Below, one piece after another: positions 57,282-64,000 of a stretch of 64,000 bases of DNA; position 1 is the stretch's first letter; the number at the start of each line of letters is the position of its first letter. The notes under the pieces were generated by a model. It was not told where the DNA came from. It was given only the letters and a program-made list of their open reading frames with translations, and searched no databases. Source of the stretch: Ilumatobacteraceae bacterium (GTDB lineage Bacteria; Actinomycetota; Acidimicrobiia; Acidimicrobiales; Ilumatobacteraceae); assembly GCA_033344875.1 (NCBI GenBank), contig JAWPMO010000001.1, positions 2,443,595 to 2,507,594 of the forward strand. Reading direction: 5' to 3'. The translations under genes were made by a program, and so were the position numbers.

Positions 57282-58529
57282 TCAGCCGAACTTGCTGAGC
57301 GCGGCGGCCAACTCGGGGTGCGTGGTCGCGTACTCGTCGAGCGGGATGTCGGCCTCGGCGGCGTCCCACGCCTGACGAGTCGCGGCCACCCCTGCGGCCG
57401 GTCCCATCGGATGGCCGTGGATGCCGCCGCCACCGAGGTACATCAGGTCGAGGGTGCGGCCGGTGCGCTGGTACGTCTCGGGCGCCTGCCCGCCCCATTG
57501 CCCCGAACACACGACCGGCAAGGGGCGGTCGGCGTCGGAGAAGATCGGCGTCATGCAATCGTGGAACGACCGCACGAAGCTCTCGTCGGGCTCCCAGTAC
57601 TTCGCCCGGATCCCGTTGATCTGGAACTGGTCGACGCCGAGCAGGCGCCAGATCTTCTGGTAGGCCCGGAACTCCATGCCGAGGCCCGGGTGGCGGGTGA
57701 GGATGTCCCATCCGTTGCGATGGGCGTGCAGGCACAACTGCGACCGGCGACGGAGGAACGACATCCCGCCGTACCCGATCGAGTTGATGTTGATCACCGC
57801 GGCGTTGCCACCCGCGGCGACCACGGTGTCGTGATTGGCCATCATGGTGTCGGGGTCGGCCGACGAGATCCCGAACGCGTACATGACCCGCTTGCCCGTG
57901 CGCTGCTCGTGCTCGTCGATGACGGGCATGATCGCGGCCACCCGGTCGGCCAGCGACGAGTAGCCGGGGCTCATCAGCTTCTCGTCGTCCTTGATGAAGT
58001 CGACGCCCGCTTCACACAGGATGCGCACCACGTCGGCGGTCTCGTCGGGGAGCAGACCGAGCGACGGTTTGATGATCGACGCGATCATCGGGCCGGCGTC
58101 GACGCCCATGAGCCGGCGCGAACCTTCGATGCCGAACTGCGGACCGGGGTGGCACGCCCACTCCTGCGGTAGGTCGATGTCCATCACCCGGATGCCGGAG
58201 AGGCCCTTCGCCGCGTACACGCCACCGATCGCGATCGTCATCAGGGCGGCGACGTCGGTGCCGACTGCCTCGAGCGGGTACGAGATGACGGCGTCGGCGC
58301 GGTGGTACGGGCCGCCGCCCCCGGGGTCGGGAATCGACGGGACGTCGAGCGGTTCGAGCGCTGTCACCTCGACGACACGAGCGGCGCACCGGGCCTGCAC
58401 CTCGTCGGTCTCGCCCGGCAGATCGGTGAACGTGCCCGTCGACTGATCGGAGGCGATCTTCGTCGCGGCCGCCGCGGGATCACCCGAGGTCTCGATGCGG
58501 TAGGTGACCCTGATCTCCGAAGCTGTCAT
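57282..58529 (-). CDS. oiaX: RuBisCO-like protein, probable 3-oxo-isoapionate-4-phosphate decarboxylase
   Basis: 415 residues from the ATG at 58529. It is a form-IV-type RuBisCO fold: Lys154 in SIIKPSLGLLPDET, the carbamylation motif Lys180-Asp-Asp-Glu183 in GVDFIKDDEKLMSPG, HPGLGMEFRAYQKIWRLLG, and the phosphate-site glycines in YLGGGGIHGHPMGPAAG. In D-apionate loci such proteins either decarboxylate 3-oxo-isoapionate 4-phosphate (OiaX) or cleave it by transcarboxylation/hydrolysis (OiaT). The linked LerI/DerI-like genes favour OiaX. An operator site lies 28 bases upstream. Confidence 0.83.
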   Translation of the reverse strand: MTASEIRVTYRIETSGDPAAAATKIASDQSTGTFTDLPGETDEVQARCAARVVEVTALEPLDVPSIPDPGGGGPYHRADAVISYPLEAVGTDVAALMTIAIGGVYAAKGLSGIRVMDIDLPQEWACHPGPQFGIEGSRRLMGVDAGPMIASIIKPSLGLLPDETADVVRILCEAGVDFIKDDEKLMSPGYSSLADRVAAIMPVIDEHEQRTGKRVMYAFGISSADPDTMMANHDTVVAAGGNAAVININSIGYGGMSFLRRRSQLCLHAHRNGWDILTRHPGLGMEFRAYQKIWRLLGVDQFQINGIRAKYWEPDESFVRSFHDCMTPIFSDADRPLPVVCSGQWGGQAPETYQRTGRTLDLMYLGGGGIHGHPMGPAAGVAATRQAWDAAEADIPLDEYATTHPELAAALSKFG

Positions 58530-58556
58530 GCCGTCCTCTGCGGTTCGGTCCGCGGA

Positions 58557-58570
58557 TTGAATCGTTTCGT
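58557..58570. promoter_or_regulatory. Apionate-cluster operator, site 2
   Basis: TTGAATCGTTTCGT; its reverse is ACGAAACGATTCAA. It lies between the divergent RuBisCO-like gene and dhaK and shares the GAAACG core with sites 1 and 3. Confidence 0.55.
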
Positions 58571-58644
58571 TCTCTTCATTATGACCCGTGGAACGGGCAT
58601 CGAACGGATGAGTACCATCGAATCCGGCCGACGTGGAAGTGGGG

Positions 58645-59658
58645 ATGATCGTGCAGACCAAGAAGATCGTGAACGATGGCGCCGACGCGGTCGACGAGAT
58701 GCTCGACGGCGTGCTCGCCGCCCATCCCCGACATCTCGAACGGGTGGACGGCAGCACCCGCGCGGTCGTTGCCCGCTCGGGCCCCCGGCCCGGCAAGGTC
58801 GGCCTGGTCGTCGGCGGTGGATCCGGGCACGAACCGACGTTCCTCGGCTTCGTGGGCCGGGGACTCGCCGACGCGGCGGCGGTCGGCAACGTGTTCGCGT
58901 CGCCGCCTCCCGACCCGATCCTGGCGTGCACCCGTGCCGTCGACGGTGGCGCCGGCGTGCTCTACCTCTACGGCAACTACGCCGGCGACGTCATGAACTT
59001 CGACATGGCCGCCGAGATGGCGGCCATGGACGACATCGAGGTCCGCACGGTGCTGACGACCGACGACGTGGCCTCGGCGCCACGCGACCGGCGCGAACAG
59101 CGGCGCGGCGTGGCCGGCAACTTCTTCGTGTTCAAGGTGGCCGGCGCAGCCGCCGACCGGATGATGTCACTCGACGACGTCGAACGACTCGCACGCCACG
59201 CCAACGACCGCACGTTCACGATGGGCGTCGCGCTGAGCCCGTGTTCGCTCCCCCAGACGCGACGACCGAACTTCGAGATCGGCGACGACGAGATGGAGAT
59301 CGGCATGGGCATCCACGGCGAGCCCGGCGTCGAGCGCGGGCCGCTGCAGTCGGCCGACGCCATCGTCGACGAGATGCTCGATCGGATCCTCGACGAGATG
59401 GCCCCTCCCGCCGGCGACCGGGTGGCCGTGCTGGTCAACGGTCTCGGCGGCACGCCGCTCATGGAGCTGTACATCATGAACCGACGGGTCGAACAGCGGC
59501 TCGGCCAGGCCGGTGTCGGCGTGCACGCCACCTGGGTCGGCAACTGGTGTACGTCGCTCGAGATGACCGGCGCATCGGTCACGTGCCTGCACCTCGACGA
59601 CGAACTGACCGAACTGCTCGACCGCCCGTGCGACGCGGCGATGTTCCGGGTGCCGTGA
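58645..59658 (+). CDS. dhaK: Dihydroxyacetone kinase DhaK-like subunit (possible L-erythrulose kinase)
   Basis: 337 residues from the ATG at 58645 (GTG at 58633 is an alternative). Fold landmarks: LVVGGGSGHEPTFLGFVGRG, VLYLYGNYAGDVMNFDMAAE, and the substrate-linking His224 in EIGMGIHGEPGVERG, which binds the ketone covalently. The C-terminal RVAVLVNGLGGTPLMELYIM is typical. With DhaL at 59658 it would phosphorylate dihydroxyacetone or L-erythrulose. Kinases of this type act on L-erythrulose in apionate and erythritol pathways. It is divergent from the RuBisCO-like gene. Confidence 0.87.
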   Translation: MIVQTKKIVNDGADAVDEMLDGVLAAHPRHLERVDGSTRAVVARSGPRPGKVGLVVGGGSGHEPTFLGFVGRGLADAAAVGNVFASPPPDPILACTRAVDGGAGVLYLYGNYAGDVMNFDMAAEMAAMDDIEVRTVLTTDDVASAPRDRREQRRGVAGNFFVFKVAGAAADRMMSLDDVERLARHANDRTFTMGVALSPCSLPQTRRPNFEIGDDEMEIGMGIHGEPGVERGPLQSADAIVDEMLDRILDEMAPPAGDRVAVLVNGLGGTPLMELYIMNRRVEQRLGQAGVGVHATWVGNWCTSLEMTGASVTCLHLDDELTELLDRPCDAAMFRVP

Positions 59659-60293
59659 TGCCCCTCGACACGACAGCGCTCCGCCGCATGTTCGCCGCGA
59701 TCGACCACGACGTGGCGGCGGCCGGCGACGAACTCTGCCGCCTCGACGGGTTGATCGGCGACGCCGACCACGGCGTCACCATGGCGCTCGGGTTCGGCGC
59801 CGCTCACCAGGCGGTCGCTGCCCTCGACCCGACCGCCGACCCGACGGCCCTGCTGAACGCGGCCGCCTTGGCCTTCCTGAACGCCACCGGCGCGTCGTGC
59901 GGGCCGTTGTACGCGACGGCGTTGATGCGAGCGGCAGCTGCGGTCGCGGGCCGACGCGAACTCGACGACGCCGACGTGATCGCGGTCGTCGGTGCGATCG
60001 CGACCGGCATCCGCGATCGCGGCAAGGCCGAGCCCGGCCAGAAGACGATGCTCGACGCGTGGGTGCCCGCCGCCGATGCGGCGAACGCGGCACACGCCGA
60101 CGGCGAGCCGCTCGGCGTCTGTCTCACCGCCGCCGTCGACGCCGCCCGCGCCGGGGCGGAAGCGACGCGCGACATGGCCGCGGCGGTGGGTCGGTCGCAG
60201 CGACTCGGCGATCGAGCGCTCGGGCACGTCGACCCGGGCGCCGCATCGGCCGCGATCGTCGTCGAGGCGATGCGCCGCTCGCTGACGACCTGA
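59658..60293 (+). CDS. dhaL: Dihydroxyacetone kinase DhaL-like (ADP/ATP-binding) subunit
   Basis: 211 residues; its ATG shares a base with the dhaK stop. The Mg-ATP-binding aspartates are D30, D35 and D37 in RLDGLIGDADHGVTMALG. Further signatures are GASCGPLYATALMRAA and GKAEPGQKTMLDAWVPAADA, and GAEATRDMAAAVGRSQ near the end, with DPGAASAAIVVEAM. No PTS-type DhaM is nearby, so ATP use is more likely than phosphoenolpyruvate. It works with the preceding DhaK. Confidence 0.88.
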   Translation: MPLDTTALRRMFAAIDHDVAAAGDELCRLDGLIGDADHGVTMALGFGAAHQAVAALDPTADPTALLNAAALAFLNATGASCGPLYATALMRAAAAVAGRRELDDADVIAVVGAIATGIRDRGKAEPGQKTMLDAWVPAADAANAAHADGEPLGVCLTAAVDAARAGAEATRDMAAAVGRSQRLGDRALGHVDPGAASAAIVVEAMRRSLTT

Positions 60294-60314
60294 TCGCCGG
60301 CTGCGACCGATCAG
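60290..60314. terminator. Possible bidirectional hairpin between dhaL and rpiB-like gene
   Basis: CTGATCG and CGATCAG are 7-bp arms with an 11-base loop, spanning both converging stop codons. Confidence 0.45.
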
Positions 60315-60766
60315 CAACCGAGGTATTTGGCCTCGACCTCGTCGATCGCGTCGACGTTGCCGGCCGAGCGACCCGCTGGGTCGAACGTCTGGGCGAGGAA
60401 CGCGTCGGCGACCGCCTTGGCGAGCTCCGGCCCGATCACCCGAGCACCCATCGTGATGATGTGGGCGTTGTTCGACAACGCCGCTCGCTCGGCCGAGTAC
60501 GTGTCGTGGGTCAGCGCGGCCCGGATGCCCGGCACCTTGTTGGCCGAGATGCACACACCGATGCCGGTGCCGCAGACCAGGATGCCCCTGTCGTAGGTGC
60601 CGTCCTTGACCAGGTTGGCGACCCGGTCGGTGAGATGGGGGTACAGCTGTTCGGCGTCGGTCTGCGGTGCGCTCAGGTCGTCGACCTCGTGCGTGTCGGC
60701 GAGATGCTCGGCGATGATGCCGGCGAGTCCGATGCCGGCGCTGTCACCGGCGACTGCGATCTTCAT
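60311..60766 (-). CDS. derI: RpiB/LacAB-family isomerase, probable D-erythrulose-4-phosphate isomerase
   Basis: 151 residues from the ATG at 60766, preceded by AGGAGA. N-terminal [20 protein letters not shown], the catalytic Cys loop [20 protein letters not shown], and [20 protein letters not shown], with the base His, are all present. RpiB members include ribose 5-phosphate and erythrulose 4-phosphate isomerases (EryI/DerI). The TPI-like partner 38 bases upstream on the same strand supports the latter, giving D-erythrose 4-phosphate for central metabolism. Confidence 0.83.
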   Translation of the reverse strand: MKIAVAGDSAGIGLAGIIAEHLADTHEVDDLSAPQTDAEQLYPHLTDRVANLVKDGTYDRGILVCGTGIGVCISANKVPGIRAALTHDTYSAERAALSNNAHIITMGARVIGPELAKAVADAFLAQTFDPAGRSAGNVDAIDEVEAKYLGC

Positions 60767-60804
60767 GGGGGTCTCCTGGTCGTCGTTCGAATCGAGGGTG
60801 TGGG

Positions 60805-61563
60805 TCAGATGGCGGCGGATGCCCGCTGCAGTATGTCGATGTAGCCGTCGGCGGCCCACGCCGACCGACCGATGAACAGGCCGTCGACGTGCGGGCGGGC
60901 GATCAGTTCGGCGGCGTTGTTGGGGTTGACGCTCCCGCCGTAGAGCACGGGCGGCTCGGCGGGCAGCAGGGCGCCGGCGACCCGCTTGATCAACGCCTGC
61001 TGCCGGTCGGCGTAGTCGGACGAGGCCGGGATGCCGCGCTCGCCGATCGCCCACACGGGCTCGTAGGCGAACAGGATCCGTGCCGGCCGCTGGGTCTCGT
61101 CGAGGAGCCGGAGCGCTCCCTCGGTCTGCGCCGTGAGCACCTCGTCGGCGCGACCGGACTCGCGCTCGTCGAGCGTTTCGCCGACACAGATCAGCGGTAC
61201 GAAGCCGTGACGCACCGCTGCTTCCGTCTTGAGTCCGACCGTGTGGTCGGTTTCGCCGAAGTGTTCGCGGCGCTCGCTGTGACCGAGTTCGACGACGTCG
61301 ACGCCGCAGTCCCGCAGTTGCACCGGCGAGACCTCGCCCGTCCACGCGCCGGCGTCGGCCCAGTGCATGTTCTGGGCGCCCACCTTGACCCGCGTGTCGG
61401 CGAGCGCCCGCTGCACGTCGCGGACACAGGTGAACGACGGGATCACGAACGGTTGGATGCGATCGTCGGCATCGGGCAGGAACGCTCGGAGCGACTCGGC
61501 GAACGCGAGCGCTTCGGCCAGCGTCTTGTTCATCTTCCAGCTGGTGCCGACCCAGTAGTTCAC
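60805..61563 (-). CDS. lerI: Triosephosphate-isomerase-like, probable L-erythrulose-1-phosphate isomerase
   Basis: 252 residues with a GTG start. Classical TPI catalytic parts are present: [15 protein letters not shown] with Lys near 10-13, [14 protein letters not shown] (His), [15 protein letters not shown] (Glu), and [30 protein letters not shown] rather than the housekeeping start matches EryH/LerI proteins. Pairing with the RpiB-like gene supports conversion of L-erythrulose 1-phosphate to D-erythrulose 4-phosphate. It is probably not the glycolytic TPI. Operator site 3 is 141 bases upstream. Confidence 0.83.
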   Translation of the reverse strand: MNYWVGTSWKMNKTLAEALAFAESLRAFLPDADDRIQPFVIPSFTCVRDVQRALADTRVKVGAQNMHWADAGAWTGEVSPVQLRDCGVDVVELGHSERREHFGETDHTVGLKTEAAVRHGFVPLICVGETLDERESGRADEVLTAQTEGALRLLDETQRPARILFAYEPVWAIGERGIPASSDYADRQQALIKRVAGALLPAEPPVLYGGSVNPNNAAELIARPHVDGLFIGRSAWAADGYIDILQRASAAI

Positions 61564-61703
61564 GAGAGCACCTCGGTCGCTTGGCGGGTGGCGGAGTCGC
61601 CGACGGACGCGGGATCGACGGGTCGGTCGAGACGCCGGAGGAAGCAGGGAGTCGCTCGGATTCTGCCAGGATATGCGCGCGACGACGGGTCGATGCGGTT
61701 CGG

Positions 61704-61717
61704 TTGAAACGGTTCAT
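61704..61717. promoter_or_regulatory. Apionate-cluster operator, site 3
   Basis: TTGAAACGGTTCAT lies between the divergent lerI-like and SMP-30 genes, 15 bases before the SMP-30 start. It shares TTGAAACG with the reverse of site 1. Confidence 0.6.
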
Positions 61718-61731
61718 GACAGGAGGACGGG

Positions 61732-62658
61732 ATGTTCGGAGAGATCGAGGGCACGGGATTCGAGGTGCTCGATCCGCGGTTCGGCGAGCTCTTCGCGCCG
61801 CACATCCGTGTCGAGCGGCTGTGGACCGGCGCCCGCTGGAGCGAAGGACCCGCGTGGTTCGCCGCCGGGCGCTACCTCGTGTGGTCCGACATCCCGAACA
61901 ACCGAATGCTGCGGTACGACGAGACCGACGGTTCGGTGTCGGTGTTCCGCTCGCCGTCGAACAACACCAACGGCAACACGGTCGACCCCCAGGGGCGCCT
62001 CGTCAGCTGCGAACACCTGACGCGTCGCGTGACCCGGACCGAGCACGACGGATCGATAACAGTCGTCGCCGACCGGTTCGACGGTAAGCGGCTCAACTCG
62101 CCGAACGACGTCGTGGTGCGCTCCGACGGTTCGATCTGGTTCAGCGATCCGTTCTACGGCATCGCGACCGACTACGAGGGCGAGATCCAGGAGCGGGAAC
62201 TCGACGGCTGTCACGTCTATCGCGTCGACCCCGACTCCGGCGAGGTCACCCGGGCCACCACCGACATGGTGCTGCCGAACGGTCTGGCCTTCGGGCCGGA
62301 GGAGCGCACCCTGTTCATCGCCGACACCGGGGCGACGCACACGCCCGGCGGTCCGGCCCACATCCGCCGGTTCGAGGTCACCGACCACGGCACGCTGACC
62401 GGCGGCGAAGTCTTCGCGACGAGCGCGTCCGGCCTGTACGACGGGTTCCGGGTCGACACCGCCGGGCGGGTCTGGACCAGCGCGCTCGACGGCGTGCACT
62501 GCTACGACCCCGACGGCTCGCTGATCGGCAGGATCCACATCCCCGAGATCGTCGGCAACGTCACGTTCGGCGGTCGCCGACGGAACCGACTGTTCATCTG
62601 CGGCACCTCGTCGCTGTACTCGGTCTACGTGTTCGCGACCGGCCTCGCCATGGGCTGA
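61732..62658 (+). CDS. SMP-30/gluconolactonase family lactonase
   Basis: 308 residues from the ATG at 61732 with a strong AGGAGG. Six-bladed propeller landmarks: the metal-ligand Glu in [20 protein letters not shown], Asn in [40 protein letters not shown], and Asp in [20 protein letters not shown]. It hydrolyses sugar lactones. Position in the apionate cluster and its operator suggest D-apionolactone hydrolysis alongside or instead of ApnL. The substrate is inferred. Confidence 0.85.
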   Translation: MFGEIEGTGFEVLDPRFGELFAPHIRVERLWTGARWSEGPAWFAAGRYLVWSDIPNNRMLRYDETDGSVSVFRSPSNNTNGNTVDPQGRLVSCEHLTRRVTRTEHDGSITVVADRFDGKRLNSPNDVVVRSDGSIWFSDPFYGIATDYEGEIQERELDGCHVYRVDPDSGEVTRATTDMVLPNGLAFGPEERTLFIADTGATHTPGGPAHIRRFEVTDHGTLTGGEVFATSASGLYDGFRVDTAGRVWTSALDGVHCYDPDGSLIGRIHIPEIVGNVTFGGRRRNRLFICGTSSLYSVYVFATGLAMG

Positions 62659-62675
62659 CCGCGCGGCTCGCTCCC

Positions 62676-62705
62676 GATGATGGGCGCCGCGATGATGGGC
62701 GCCGC
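62676..62705. repeat. 15-bp direct repeat, two copies
   Basis: GATGATGGGCGCCGC repeated in immediate tandem (62676 and 62691) in the MarR gene leader, followed by GATGC. Confidence 0.7.
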
Positions 62706-62728
62706 GATGCTTCACTGAGGAAAGCATC
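62706..62728. promoter_or_regulatory. Inverted repeat upstream of MarR gene
   Basis: GATGCTT, 9 bases, AAGCATC: perfect 7-bp arms ending 17 bases before the GTG start. Likely MarR autoregulatory operator. Confidence 0.55.
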
Positions 62729-62745
62729 TCGGTAGCCTCGCTCGG

Positions 62746-63189
62746 GTGCCTTCCGCCGGCCACGACGGCCCCACCCTCGAACTTGCCGCACGGCTGCGCG
62801 CCGTGATCGTTCCGCTGGGTCGCTCGCTGCGCCAGCAGTCGGGCGGCCGGTTCACCCCCACGCAGGCATCGGTGCTCGGCACGGTGCTCCGCCACGGTCC
62901 GATCGCCCTGTCGGCGCTCGCCGCCCGCGAGCAGTTGTCGTTGCCGATGGTGTCCAAGGTGGTCGCCCTGCTCGAGTCCGAACAGCTCGTGGTGCGCACC
63001 ACCGACCCGACCGACGCGCGGGTGTCCCGGATCGCCATCTCCGGCGACGGCCGAGCGTGGATCGAGGAGACGCGCGGCCGCCGTGACCAGTGGTTGGCGG
63101 ATCGGCTCGCCGAAACGAGCGCCGACGAGCGCGAGGCCGTGGCACGAACCGTCACGACACTCGAACGGATCCTGAGGGATCCGGCGTGA
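62746..63189 (+). CDS. MarR-family transcriptional regulator
   Basis: 147 residues from a GTG at 62746. The winged helix is RFTPTQASVLGTVLRHGPIA with LSALAAREQLSLPMVSKVVA, and the wing is VVRTTDPTDARVSRIAISGD. The helical dimer ends ARTVTTLERILRDPA. It overlaps the MFS gene by 4 bases (GTGA) and is preceded by a palindrome, so it probably controls itself and that transporter. Confidence 0.88.
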   Translation: MPSAGHDGPTLELAARLRAVIVPLGRSLRQQSGGRFTPTQASVLGTVLRHGPIALSALAAREQLSLPMVSKVVALLESEQLVVRTTDPTDARVSRIAISGDGRAWIEETRGRRDQWLADRLAETSADEREAVARTVTTLERILRDPA

Positions 63190-64000
63190 CCGCGACCGGC
63201 ACCGGGCTCGGCGACGCGGACCCGCACACGGGCGTCCCCCGCTCGGCGGGGCGGACGCCGATCTTCCGCGGCTGGAAGATCGCAGGCTCCTCCGCGATCA
63301 TTCTCGCGTTCCAGAGCTCACTGATCCTGCAGGCGTTCGGCAACTACGCCGTCGTCCTCCAAGACCGATTCGGTTGGTCGAAGAGCACGATCTCGGTGGC
63401 GTACTCCTTCAACCGGGCCGAGAGCGGGCTGCTGGGTCCGGCGCACGGATGGGCGATCCAACGCTTCGGCACGAAACGGATCATGCAGCTCGGTGCCGTC
63501 ATCGTCGTCGCCGGGTTCATGTGGTTCAGTCAGATGTCGTCGCCCGTGTCGTTCGTGCTGTCGTTCTTCGTGATCGCGATCGGAGCCGGGCTCTCCGGTT
63601 TCATGACGGTCAACACCGAGGTCGTGCGATGGTTCGAGCGTCGACGGGCACGCGCCCTGTCGCTCACCAGCATCGGCATCGCTGCGGGCGGACTGTTCGC
63701 CCCCGTGCTGGTCGCCGCGCTGACCCACCTCGGGTGGCGCACGACCGCGGCACTGTCGGGCCTGGCGCTGGGCGCCGTGACGCTGGCGATGTCGCGACTG
63801 TTCGGCTCGAGCCCCGGCGAGCACGGACTCCCGATCGACGGCCTCACGGATCCGCCGGCCGCCGTTGGCCGTCAGGCAGCTTCCCTCTCGGCGGCACACC
63901 TCACCGCCGGGCAGGCCGTGCGCACGTCGGCCTTCTGGTTCCTCGCGATCGGCCACGCCTCGGCGTTGCTCGTCGTGGGCTCCGTCGTCGCCCACCTCTC
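63186..64000 (+). CDS. MFS transporter, 3' end beyond the window
   Basis: The first 271 residues of a major facilitator protein, GTG start at 63186. A cytosolic leader of about 30 residues is followed by helices such as IAGSSAIILAFQSSLILQAF, LGAVIVVAGFMWFSQMSSPV, SFVLSFFVIAIGAGLSGFMT and LTSIGIAAGGLFAPVLVAAL. The loop EVVRWFERRRARAL between helices is a typical MFS signature (R-x-x-x-R). No stop codon occurs before the window ends. It is probably an MarR-controlled efflux or oxalate/formate-type carrier. Substrate unknown. Confidence 0.85.
   Translation, partial: MTATGTGLGDADPHTGVPRSAGRTPIFRGWKIAGSSAIILAFQSSLILQAFGNYAVVLQDRFGWSKSTISVAYSFNRAESGLLGPAHGWAIQRFGTKRIMQLGAVIVVAGFMWFSQMSSPVSFVLSFFVIAIGAGLSGFMTVNTEVVRWFERRRARALSLTSIGIAAGGLFAPVLVAALTHLGWRTTAALSGLALGAVTLAMSRLFGSSPGEHGLPIDGLTDPPAAVGRQAASLSAAHLTAGQAVRTSAFWFLAIGHASALLVVGSVVAHL

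Noticed and set aside
60805-61563. Housekeeping triosephosphate isomerase
   Set aside because: It lacks gapA-pgk-tpi context and is paired with an RpiB-like gene within a tetrose-phosphate cluster; the EryH/LerI-type N-terminus fits better.

Overview
The window is high-GC, densely coding DNA with mostly short intergenic gaps and many ATGA or GTGA stop/start overlaps. An actinobacterial SOS box, a DUF222/HNH (13E12-type) gene, F420-type and DinB proteins, a GlnR-like box and an actinobacterial secreted-domain family suggest an actinobacterium. My impression from family recall is class Acidimicrobiia, close to Ilumatobacter. No rRNA, tRNA, CRISPR or insertion sequence was seen.

Layout. 0-10.7 kb: assorted metabolism (a CDGSH iron-sulfur protein, two alcohol dehydrogenases, a TetR regulator with twin operators, two Cys/Met PLP enzymes, an orphan CoxL-like molybdoenzyme, a hydrolase). 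10.7-21.7 kb: secreted proteins, a LexA-boxed DUF222/HNH gene, an aldehyde dehydrogenase, a nitroreductase, a linalool dehydratase/isomerase-like gene with an in-frame UGA, a DinB protein and an ECF-sigma/DGPF pair. 22.1-27.6 kb: a formamidase-urease operon behind a GlnR-like box. 27.7-33.8 kb: an NDH-2-like flavoprotein, a lone solute-binding lipoprotein, an M14 peptidase-like lipoprotein, an acyl-CoA synthetase and gluconokinase. 33.8-37.5 kb: an organoarsenical detoxification operon (ArsR-phosphatase fusion, ArsC, GAPDH, ArsJ) with a perfect 26-bp operator. 37.5-48.5 kb: a tightly overlapped operon resembling the non-oxidative D-apiose pathway (isomerase, apulose kinase, split transketolase, DUF2291 protein, sugar ABC transporter), with a SorC regulator downstream. 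48.5-52.1 kb: an intact acyl-CoA ligase between two frameshifted genes. 52.2-62.7 kb: a D-apionate-type cluster (GntR regulator, ApnL, OiaK, ApnO, a RuBisCO-like protein, DhaK/DhaL, RpiB-like DerI, TPI-like LerI, an SMP-30 lactonase). 62.7-64 kb: MarR plus an MFS transporter that runs off the right edge.

How the genes work together. The two sugar blocks read as complementary routes for the plant cell-wall branched pentose D-apiose. One isomerises and phosphorylates it, then splits it by transketolase. The other hydrolyses an apionolactone, oxidises and isomerises apionate, phosphorylates it, decarboxylates it through a RuBisCO-like protein, and carries L-erythrulose 1-phosphate to erythrose 4-phosphate. 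Three related TTGAAACG-type boxes lie in the three promoter regions of the second block and suggest one regulon.

The most unusual signal is at 18.58 kb. An in-frame UGA falls where I expect the second catalytic cysteine of the linalool dehydratase/isomerase family. A stem-loop with a GGUCU loop lies at SECIS distance behind it, which makes this a candidate selenoprotein. The sugar-binding protein at 38.6-40.6 kb is also unusual: it is an in-frame tandem duplication whose 866-bp copies look identical.
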